The translations under genes and the position numbers were made by a program. 26,873 nt of DNA. It comes from Chara braunii. Lineage: Eukaryota > Streptophyta > Charophyceae > Charales > Characeae. Below, one piece after another: positions 18,743 to 25,609 of this stretch. The DNA lies in contig BFEA01000445.1 in assembly GCA_003427395.1 (NCBI GenBank), positions 158,703 through 185,575 on the forward strand. Direction: 5' to 3'. The notes below the pieces were generated by a model that did not search any database, had not been told where the DNA came from, and worked only from the letters and a program-made list of their open reading frames with translations. Every line of letters starts with the position of its first letter. The first letter of the stretch is position 1.

Positions 18743-19254
18743 GAGTCGACGATTACCTATGTGGGTGGAAGGTCTTTTGGCCCATGGATGAGTAGACCCA
18801 GCGGGCGTAGTGCATCGTTCGTGAATGAGCAGTCTCAAGTGGAAAGGGGAGTGGAAAAAAATACGGGAGGGAGGAGGGGGAGGAGGAGAGTGAAGAAGCT
18901 GAGAATGAGCGGAAGGAAGACGAGAAGAAGGGATTGACGATGAGCAGCAACAGGAAAGAGGAACCTGAAGATAGAAGTAGCAGTAGGAGGAAGACAACAC
19001 ACAGACGTAAATAGCTGTGGTGAGGCATTCGGGGAGGAGGTGGGTCTTACCGTACGGAGACGACCGTCGTGTGAGTTGACCGTTCTCGCCCGTGTTCTCG
19101 TTTTCAGTGTCAACTTGTCCTTTGTGCAGGTCCGAGACCACTTCCACAGAGAAACACGGCGTCTTATCCCCACTGGACGTATGGCTTCTTCTGCGTTCTA
19201 GGCGTCCTTGTCAGACTCTTTATTGTGGATTTGAGTTTGCGTTTATTGTATTTG

Positions 19255-19275
19255 TGCGTGCGTGCGTGCGACGCA

Positions 19276-19361
<86 letters not shown>
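19255..19361. repeat. Compound microsatellite (GTGC)n palindrome, (GT)n, (GA)n
   Basis: GTGCGTGCGTGCGACGCACG forms a palindrome at about 19255-19280, followed by (GT)n to 19307 and (GA)n to 19360. The tract could form Z-DNA or triplex; that is inference. Confidence 0.93.
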
Positions 19362-19362
<1 letters not shown>

Positions 19363-20005
19363 ACTGGTAGGAGCGTGAGGGCGTGAGTTGGAATGTTTTG
19401 GTAACCTGCGGTGGTACCGGGGACGGGGGCTCGAGTCCATATCTAGAGTAAATCGAGTTGGGATCTTGGGGGTGAAGGCTTGGAGAGGTACAAACCGTAA
19501 TGATTTGGGATCTTGGCTGTCGATCCTGCTGTGTTCTTGCTACGCCACGAGAATTGGAAATTTATGGCTGGCTGTGGCAATTTGGCATGAGGTTGGGTTT
19601 ACTGGGATGAATCGGATGAATGCGAGGATAGCCGCGGCTTACGTGCCATTTTGTTTAGGCCTTCGAGATGGCACTATCCTCCGTTACTTCTACCCTTAAG
19701 TTTTTCACCCTCAGCGATTGAGAAAACCACTAGGTGAAGAAACTAACGTTATTTACTACCCCCGCCGCCGACCGACGATATTTGGTGAGCTGTTTTCTGT
19801 TGAAGTCTGTTCTATGAACAGATCCAGGGAGAGCATGCGTCACCTGGTCCTGTGGTATCGACGGGACCCCGGCCGAAGTATAAATAGATATTTTTATTTA
19901 CTTTTACACTTGTTTCCCTGGTCTGCTTGACGAGGACTCGCCTCTGTAGTGTCATCAACGTCTGGCCGACCCTGTGCATTCCATAGGAGAGGGTCTGAGC
20001 TCTTT
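19362..20005. other. No gene recognised
   Basis: Single-copy-looking sequence with short open frames at 19388-19699 and 19718-19930. GTATAAATAG near 19877 resembles a TATA box but nothing transcribable is recognised downstream. Confidence 0.4.
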
Positions 20006-20111
20006 CCGGGGACTAGGTCCCACTTACACGAATTAAGAGATATATTGACCGTAGATAGCACAGATCAACGGTCAGAATCTCGCAATCCGTGCAAGTGGGA
20101 GCTTGCCCCGG
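20006..20111. repeat. Long imperfect hairpin (pre-miRNA-like or MITE)
   Basis: The left arm 20006-20052 (CCGGGG, then GTCCCACTTACACG, then TTGACCGT) pairs with 20067-20111 (ACGGTCAGAATCTCGCAATC, CGTGCAAGTGGGAGC, CCCCGG) with about ten mismatches and a loop near 14 nt. Length and shape fit a plant-type miRNA precursor as well as a small foldback element; sequence alone does not decide. Confidence 0.7.
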
Positions 20112-20406
20112 TGGGTAGGAACCATTCCTTGCAAAAGTGTCGGAGTCCGATAAGTACAGGTCGATGCGAATATATGGAGCCGTTTAGTCTCAGTTCCAAG
20201 TAGTCCACTGCTCTGTTCTGCTTTTATCGCTTTGATTATAGTAGGCAGGATTTGAGCGCATGGTCTGTTCTGTTTTGCTCTCCATTATCGCTTTCCTTTG
20301 TATCGATCGATTATGTCAGGACTCGAACTCATGGTTTGTTCACCAACAGTTACGTGTGTACCACCAGTCATACACATCGGCTGGGTATCGCTCTTTTTTT
20401 GTCATA

Positions 20407-20540
20407 TCTTCCTTTTCTTTTCTTTTCTTTTCTGTTGTTTGCTTTCCTTTTCTGTTGTTTTCTTTCCTCTTCTGTTGTTTGCTTTCCTTTTCTGTTGTTT
20501 TCTTTCCTTTTATGTTCTTTTCTTTCCTTTTCTATGGTTT
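20407..20540. repeat. Polypyrimidine minisatellite, about 42-bp period
   Basis: CTGTTGTTTGCTTTCCTTTT alternates with CTGTTGTTTTCTTTCC in 21-nt half units, following (CTTTT)n. Three plus-strand frames run through it because it lacks stops. Confidence 0.88.
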
Positions 20541-20712
20541 TGGACAATCGTGTTTGGTGGAGATGGTAACGGTATGGCTGGAAAAACAGATAAACAGAAA
20601 CGACAAACAGATATATATAGAGGAATAGGTAGGTAGAGTAGATACGGTATAGGTAGATGGATCAAAGAACTGACGGATGGTGACAGTATAGACATACAAA
20701 TAAGTAAGTACG

Positions 20713-20995
20713 CTAGGTGTGTACGAGGACTTCGCCTGAGTTCAGTGTTCTTCTGTCGATGGTTCCGAGGACTTCTGTGGTTGATCGAAGCTTGAGCCGT
20801 TTTTTGTTGTTGGAGTTTTTCTCGTTTCTGTTTCGTTTCTGTCTAGAACGTGAATTTTTCGCCGATGATTGATTGTGAGAGCGGCTTCCATGCGAGGGAG
20901 AACGATGATGAGACCTGAATGGTGCAGAAAAATCGGTAGTGTGAACATCGGCGCCGTTGACAACCGATGATGATGATGATGACGATGATGATGAC

Positions 20996-21059
<64 letters not shown>

Positions 21060-21106
21060 GTCTATACCTTTGTTCTTCTTCGTAAGCGAGTAAACTCTCC
21101 GTACGA

Positions 21107-21153
<47 letters not shown>

Positions 21154-21300
21154 ATGATGAGTAGGAAGGAGGAGGAGGAGGAGGAGGAGGAGGAGGAGGA
21201 GAAGGAGAGGGGGGAGAAGCGAGTTTGATCGGAGTAAGAGTGACTTTGTTTTTGGAAGCTCGGGTTTGCCTCTAAAGGAATAGTGATAAGTAGAGGCCAT
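20713..21300 (-). CDS. Low-complexity ORF over trinucleotide repeats, doubtful gene
   Basis: A 195-codon minus frame carries poly-Leu, a His run, poly-Gln, then long poly-Ser, produced by (GGA)n at 21166-21200, (GAT)n at 21143-21160, (GCT)n at 21110-21143 and (GAT)n at 20967-21059. Its C-terminal third is not repetitive: SRSRQKRNRNEKNSNNKKR, basic and possibly a nuclear localisation signal, ending GEVLVHT. Homopolymer runs of this kind occur in real regulatory proteins, but the repeats alone can keep a frame open. I see no conserved domain, no splice evidence and no start context. Shown for completeness. Confidence 0.2.
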
Positions 21301-22212
21301 AGACTATAGACTATCTTTCGTGCACGCTTCGACAGAAAGTTCCATACTCATCCGCATCATGCACTGAGCTGAGAAGAAACGCGCTCATTGCCCTACACGC
21401 ACGTTTCAGCCAGGAAGCGCACCTGGCATCATCAGGGGCCTTCTCTCGGGATCCGCCTTACGGCACCCACCTACTTGTCCAGCCACTGAGTAATGAGGGT
21501 CGGCACAGCGAAGCTTGATCTGAGTAAGACGAGGATTACTGCTTTTAGTTCCAATTATACTTTTAACAAATGTTTCCACTTTGATCTTGCGAAATATCCT
21601 TACTTTCTTTGGCATCCACATGTATAAAAAAGTAGAGGAAATTCTAGCAGACCATTCATAGATAGGCTGCATGCGCGACTGGTTTTCACGCCCTGCCTTG
21701 GCTTCTTCCGTTTCATGTGTCACCCAGGCCATACTCACGCGCGGACTTGTACTTAAACCGTATTCATGACCACATTCATTCAGTCCATAAAGTTTCAGTT
21801 TGAGTATTTGAGTAAGGCCTCAGAGATCGCGAGCAATCGGAAGCGTGCATTCTGCTTCCCCTTTGAGTTTTTTTTTTCCTGTTTTTTTTTTGCTGATCTT
21901 CTCTGCATCGTTCCAGTTTTACCTCTTTTCTTTTCGTGTCGTGGAGGTGATTGCGCAATGATCGTGGAAAAAAGACTGTTTTTGGCTTTGGCGCTCTGAT
22001 ATCATGTGACAATATATGACAATATACATCGCGAAAACTTATTGCCAGTTACTGGCGATTATTAACTATTTAGTATTAACGGAGGTATTAATGCCAATCC
22101 AGTTTTGAATGAACGATTACCATCATGACATGTTAGACGATCGAACGGTCAGTTAATTGATTAGCGGTTCTATTGTCGACTGTTTTGAGCTCTTCGTTCA
22201 ATTATAATTACC

Positions 22213-22688
22213 GATGGATGTATGGATGGATGGGCGATGGGGACGCTTTTGAGCCCGTCATTCGTCAAAGCGGTGGCTGGACGGACAGGGCGGATGGATG
22301 GATGGATGGATGGATGGATGGATGGATGGATACAATGAAATGCATCGAGACATAAATGGATGGGTGGAAAAGTAGCGGCTGGATTGATTGACGGATGAAT
22401 GATCAATATTGATGGTTGATCGATTGGTTGATTGATTGGATGAATGAATGATTGTTTGATTGATTTTGGTCGGTTGGTTGAATGAAAGGAATGACGAATG
22501 ACTGAAATGAATTATTGAAACGAATGAATGAATGGACCTATGGGTGCATAGCGAGGATTGGAATGTGGGTGCCAGTGGGTCATGATGATTGTGGAATGAA
22601 TGGTTGATTGATTGGTTGATTGGTTGAATGAATGAATGGCTGATTGATTGATTGATTGATGGATGGATGGATTGGATGGTTGAATGAA
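22213..22688. repeat. Degenerate (GGAT)n / (TTGA)n / (GAAT)n region
   Basis: Pure GATG repeats at about 22291-22330 grade into TTGATTGATTGG and GAATGAATG variants up to the edge of the mitochondrial insertion. The long minus frame HPSIHPSIH is an artefact. Confidence 0.9.
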
Positions 22689-22881
22689 TGGTCACGTAGA
22701 TCTTGTAGTTTGCCTACATTTGTCGGTTACTATGCTGCACAAGAAAACCGGAAAATATTTTGTTGGTTTACACATTACTGAAGATATGGTTGGTCCTAAA
22801 TTTGGAGAACTTGCTTCTACACGTAAAACTTCGAAAACAGCCAGCGGTTCCAAGTCCGTTATTACGGAGATGGGAAAATAG
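22689..22881 (+). pseudogene. rps19: Mitochondrial ribosomal protein S19, C-terminal part, frameshifted
   Basis: From 22689 one frame reads WSRRSCSLPTFVGYYA, the middle of S19. After a one-base shift near 22737 the next frame reads HKKTGKYFVGLHITEDMVG-PKFGELASTRK, the conserved S19 C-terminal block (family pattern ITExMVGHKxGEFxxTR), then a Ser/Lys-rich tail to TAG at 22879-22881. S19 binds 16S-type rRNA in the small-subunit head. The N-terminal third is missing at the junction with the GAAT repeats. The P in place of the conserved H after MVG, and the frameshift, indicate loss of function. The stop overlaps the adjacent trnD-like sequence. Confidence 0.75.
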
Positions 22882-22945
22882 CTTAGTTGGTTAGACTGCT
22901 GGCCTGTTGCGACAGAAGTCGTGGGTTCAAATCGCGTTTTTCCAG
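22872..22945 (+). tRNA. trnD: Degraded organelle-type trnD-like sequence (anticodon now GTT)
   Basis: GGGAAAATAGCTTAGTTGGT opens a 74-nt tRNA shape; TTCAAAT is the T loop and TTTTCCA the acceptor 3' strand, with discriminator G as in tRNA-Asp. The anticodon loop reads CTGTTGC where organelle trnD has CTGTCAC, so GTC has become GTT. Mismatches in the anticodon, T and acceptor stems suggest a pseudogene. Confidence 0.6.
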
Positions 22946-23033
22946 GGAGGTATGGATGAGGGGCTGAAGGCATTGGTTTGCTAAACCAACATACAGCAAG
23001 ATTGTATCATGGGTTCAAATCCCATTTACTCCG
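22946..23033 (+). tRNA. trnS: trnS(GCU), plant-mitochondrial type
   Basis: Starts directly after the previous sequence with GGAGGTATGG. The anticodon arm TTGGT-TTGCTAA-ACCAA is perfect and gives GCU. A long variable arm (ACATACAGCAAGATTGTAT) marks a class II tRNA. The T arm ATGGG-TTCAAAT-CCCAT is perfect. Two mismatches in the acceptor stem suggest decay. Length 88 nt. Confidence 0.8.
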
Positions 23034-23040
23034 TTCCCTG

Positions 23041-23119
23041 GGGGGGGGCGTAGTTCAAATGGTAGAACGCATGTTTTTGTGAAAGTATGAAGTTATCGGT
23101 TGGTCTCCAATTTCCCTGT
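23041..23119 (+). tRNA. Degraded tRNA-like sequence, possibly trnH(GUG)
   Basis: The D arm GTTC-AAATGGTA-GAAC is intact. The anticodon region TTTTTGTGAAAG can be read as GUG in an enlarged 8-nt loop. The T loop reads TTGGTCT instead of a TTC-type loop. Acceptor ends (GGGGGCG and TTTCCCT) pair poorly. His is only the best guess. Confidence 0.4.
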
Positions 23120-23121
23120 GA

Positions 23122-23197
23122 GCCCATGTAGCGCAGGTGGTAGAGCATGCCCTTGGTAAGGCTAAGGCCGCCGGTTCAAGTCCGGTCGTAGGCTCCA
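23122..23197 (+). tRNA. trnT: trnT(GGU), organelle/bacterial type, with encoded CCA
   Basis: GCCCATG pairs with CGTAGGC (one mismatch, one wobble), followed by TCCA. The D arm has GGTGGTA. The anticodon loop TTGGTAA gives GGU. The T arm GCCGG-TTCAAGT-CCGGT is sound. The anticodon stem has one C-C mismatch. It is the best preserved tRNA of the cluster after trnS. Confidence 0.75.
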
Positions 23198-23340
23198 TCT
23201 TACATGAAAAAAGAGAGATACGACGAAACACTTTGTCACAGCCCCTCGTTTGTTGTCCTCTTCTCCCTCTCTGCCTACGGTTTACCGGGCAGCTCTGTTT
23301 GATGATACATAGCTAAAACGAAACAAATAAATTTTTTGAC

Positions 23341-23790
23341 TGAAATGAATGAATGAATGAATGAATGAATGAATGAATGAATGGGCCTATAGGTGCAAAG
23401 CGACAATTGGAATGTGTGGGTTGCGTGTGTCACTGAGCAGTTAGTGGTAGGGTGAATGGACAAATGAATCGATTTGATGGAAGGATAAATGTGATTGGAC
23501 GGATAAATGTGATTTGATGGAGGGCGAATGGAGAAATGAATCGATTTGATGGAAGGATAAATGTGATTGGACGGATAAATGTGATTTGATGGACGGCGAA
23601 GTGAATTGATTTGATGGGTCGATAAATGAGTCGATTCATTCTATGGAAGGAAAAATGAACCGGCGGATGGGTAAATGGGTCGATTCCATGGATGGATAGA
23701 TGAATGGTTTCAATGGATGGTTGAATGGATAAATGAATTGATTCAATGGATGCATAAATAAATGGATAAATGAATGGACTGAGGAACGCA
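23341..23790. repeat. (GAAT)n followed by a longer degenerate repeat
   Basis: GAATGAATGAATG runs at 23346-23382. From about 23452 an approximately 75-bp unit recurs (GAATCGATTTGATGGAAGGA, then TAAATGTGATTGGACGGATA), followed by looser GATGGATAAATG motifs to 23790. Confidence 0.88.
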
Positions 23791-23834
23791 TAACGCCGAT
23801 TAGGAATGTGGGTTGCTGTGTTTCAACGACTGCA

Positions 23835-24067
23835 GTCTTCACCCGAATAGAACGCCGCCCGATCATTATAGCTGTAGCTTGGGGAAATTTCAGTCTAGAT
23901 GCAGCGTTAATGGCTGGACGTTCTATTTTGGTGAAGACCCGAATAGAACGCCGCTCGATCATTTTTAGCTGTAGCTTGGGGAAATTTCAGTCTAGATGCA
24001 GCGCTATGGGGAAATTTCAGTCCAGATGCAGCGTTAATGGCTGGACGTTCTATTTTGGTGAAGACGG
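23835..24067. mobile_element. Two overlapping tandem copies of the GTCTTCACCCGAATAGAACG element
   Basis: Copy 2 (23835-23938) begins GTCTTCACCCGAATAGAACG and ends CGTTCTATTTTGGTGAAGAC. Copy 3 (about 23933-24067) shares the terminal GAAGACCCGAATAGAACG and ends the same way. Interiors match (GCTGTAGCTTGGGGAAATTT, CAGATGCAGCG). Copy 3 has an internal duplication of about 28 bp (AAATTTCAGTCxAGATGCAG at 23983 and 24012). Confidence 0.85.
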
Positions 24068-24329
24068 TAGTAAACGGAGGAAAACTTTAGCAGCGTCTAG
24101 TGTACTGAAAGGCTAAATGGCCAGTTCATCAGGGACTGGAAACACGAGCAATGGCTTCTGAAGAGGCGACCTGTCTCTGCTGTGTTCTTCAGTGGAGGCA
24201 GAATGCAGGTAGCGAATGAATATCTCGGCTCTGGCTTCGACTCTGCAATGTGCGAAATCGACCTCCAGCTTGCAAGCGGTGGAGTGAAATGGAATGTGGG
24301 CATGTGTGGAAATCAGCGTGCTCACCCAA

Positions 24330-24396
24330 GAGCCTAGCTCAGTGGGTACACCGTTGAACTGTTGAAATACAGACCCGTGTTTGAACCCAGATAGTC
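24330..24396 (+). mobile_element. tRNA-like element, relative of 15532-15597
   Basis: GAGCCTAGCTCAGTGGGTAC (A box) is identical to the copy at 15532. GTGTTTGAACCC serves as a B-box-like element. The intervening ACTGTTGAAATAC aligns with ACTGTTAAAATAC there. No acceptor stem closes, so this is not a functional tRNA. Confidence 0.65.
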
Positions 24397-24491
24397 AAAC
24401 TTGGTGAGGAAATCAGTGTGTGATCAGATGGCTTAGAAGTGGTGGAGTCAAATGAATACGGGCATGTGTGTGGAACGCAGTGCGCACATTC

Positions 24492-24556
24492 GTCCTTCGG
24501 GACATCAGTTAAAATTGGGACGATAGGGAGAAGGTTAGCATGGCCCCTGTCCAAGG
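24492..24556 (+). ncRNA. U6 (pseudogene): U6 snRNA-derived segment, pseudogene copy 1
   Basis: GTCCTTCGGGACATC matches the U6 5' stem-loop, followed by TTAAAATTGGGACGAT and the AGC-containing TTAGCATGGCCCCTG. The ACAGAGA splice-site-binding box is changed (ATAGGGAGA). The match stops after CCAAGGG, so the internal stem-loop and U6 3' end are missing. It cannot act as U6. Confidence 0.82.
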
Positions 24557-24732
24557 GAAAGAAAAAAAAAACAAGAGAAATCAGTGCCTACATTCCGAGG
24601 AAGGGGATTTTTTTTTTGGAGTCGGCTTCTGCAGGTCGATGTAGGATAGCCTGGAGACTTCAGATGTAGGATAGCCTGGAGACTTCAGGAATGAGCAGAT
24701 GGGCATGTGTGGAAATCATTGTGCTCAGATGC

Positions 24733-24798
24733 CTTAGTTGGGACACCCGTTAAAATTGGGACGATACGGGGAAGATTAGCATGGCCCTTGCCCAAGGG
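24733..24798 (+). ncRNA. U6 (pseudogene): U6 snRNA-derived segment, pseudogene copy 2
   Basis: The 5' stem-loop is degraded (CCTTAGTTGGGACACCCG), but TTAAAATTGGGACGATACGG, then GGAAGATTAGCATGGCCC and TTGCCCAAGGG follow. The ACAGAGA box reads ACGGGGA. Truncation occurs at the same point as in copy 1 and the same tail follows, so the two share an already chimeric ancestor. Confidence 0.82.
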
Positions 24799-25164
24799 AA
24801 AAACAAAAACAAAAATCAGCGGCCACATTCCGAGGAAGGGATTTTTTTTTTGTTTTTTTTGGAATCAGCTTCTGCAGGTCGATTTAGGATACCATGGAGA
24901 CTTCATCGATGAGCAGATGGGTTGCTTTTTGTGGCTTCAAAGAAATGAATCTGCAGTTAAGGGAAGAACTGATGATACTTGTGTTCCTATTGTCTATTGA
25001 GTTAGCTGAAGCTCATGGACAAGCGCCACGTTGGATCATATATATTTGACGATATATATGTGATATTGAAATCTCCTTACTTTTTCTTTCATTCTTGCTG
25101 AAAATCGGCTTCAGCGTTTCTTGCATGAATGACTCACACACGCTTTCCTCCGTTATGGCCGAAT

Positions 25165-25349
25165 AGAACGCCCGTCTTCACCGGAATAGAACGCCCGTCT
25201 TCACCCATCTTGTGTGAGTAGAATACAACTGCTCCTATTCACCTATCGTCTTCACCGGAAAAGAATGCCCGGTTATTATTGCTGTATGTAGACTGAAATT
25301 TGCACCAAATACGGCTATAATGACCGGGCGTTCTGTTCGGGTGAAGACG
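25165..25349. mobile_element. Tandem termini plus a full copy of the GTCTTCACCCGAATAGAACG element
   Basis: GAATAGAACGCCCGTCTTCACC occurs twice in a row at about 25162-25205, as bare ends without an interior. A full copy follows at 25247-25349: left CGTCTTCACCGGAAAAGAAT, right GGGCGTTCTGTTCGGGTGAA then GACG. Its arms pair over about 40 nt with few mismatches, around a loop containing GTAGACTGAAATTTGCACC. Confidence 0.85.
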
Positions 25350-25609
25350 GGTAATTGTGCTAGCCGCCTGGTCTCTACTGAGGTACTAGAGCGTTCTGTT
25401 CCTCGCCAAGTCTTTTTTGTCTTGAGATCTTGACTGCTGTCTACTCCCAGGAGATTCACTCCCTTATGATTGGGAACTCCTAGTGCTCAAGGATGGGGAT
25501 TGGGATGTGGGGGATACAGGTGGTTTTCTGCGAGTGTGATGTGGAGGTGGTCCTGCAATGAACTCTACTATTACCGGGCAGTTCTATTTGACGATATATA
25601 TATATACGA

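Larger units (their letters stand above)
17188..22688. other. Probable intron sequence filled with repeats; no second exon seen
   Basis: I looked on the plus strand for the continuation YALDVN...HKRLLxLAxDPANRP and found none. Between the listed repeats (MITE-like copy, tetranucleotide arrays, GA and GT tracts, hairpin, triplet tracts) the sequence is anonymous. Weak Pol III B-box-like words occur on the minus strand at about 17485, 18452 and 20311 (GTTCGAGTCC or GTTCGACTC). The 110-codon minus frame at 21406-21738 looks non-repetitive but matches nothing I know. Confidence 0.45.
22689..23200. other. Nuclear insertion of mitochondrial DNA (NUMT)
   Basis: About 0.5 kb holds an rps19 3' part followed head to tail by four organelle-type tRNA sequences (Asp-like, Ser-GCU, a His-like remnant, Thr-GGU). 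The Ser sequence closely resembles plant mitochondrial trnS(GCU) as I recall it. Both sides are tetranucleotide or anonymous nuclear sequence. A frameshift in rps19 and tRNA stem mismatches point to a decayed nuclear copy. An assembly chimera cannot be excluded. Confidence 0.7.
24298..24919 (+). mobile_element. Composite repeat locus: shared leader joined to tRNA-like and U6-like segments
   Basis: The leader GGGCATGTGTGGAAATCA followed by GxGTGCTCA occurs at 24298, 24460 (diverged) and 24701. The first leads into a tRNA-like segment, the second and third into U6-like segments. Units two and three are tandem (24460-24700 and 24701-24919, offset 241) and share the tail CACATTCCGAGGAAGGGATT, a T run, then CTTCTGCAGGTCGAT and GGAGACTTCA, ending GAGCAGATGGG. 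Unit two has a 23-bp internal duplication (GATGTAGGATAGCCTGGAGA at 24641 and 24664). Just upstream of leaders one and two lies another shared piece, AAGxGGTGGAGTxAAATG. Confidence 0.75.

Noticed and set aside
19877-19886. TATA box GTATAAATAG
   Set aside because: No recognisable transcript or gene follows within several hundred bases.
21406-21738. 110-codon minus-strand frame as a gene
   Set aside because: Not repetitive, but I recognise no motif, and nothing around it supports transcription; left unassigned.
22872-23197. Functional nuclear tRNA gene cluster
   Set aside because: Sequences are organelle-type, follow rps19, and several stems are mismatched; a mitochondrial insertion explains them better.
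24492-24798. Functional U6 snRNA genes
   Set aside because: The ACAGAGA box is mutated in both, the 3' third is absent, and no TATA or upstream element sits at the expected spacing.
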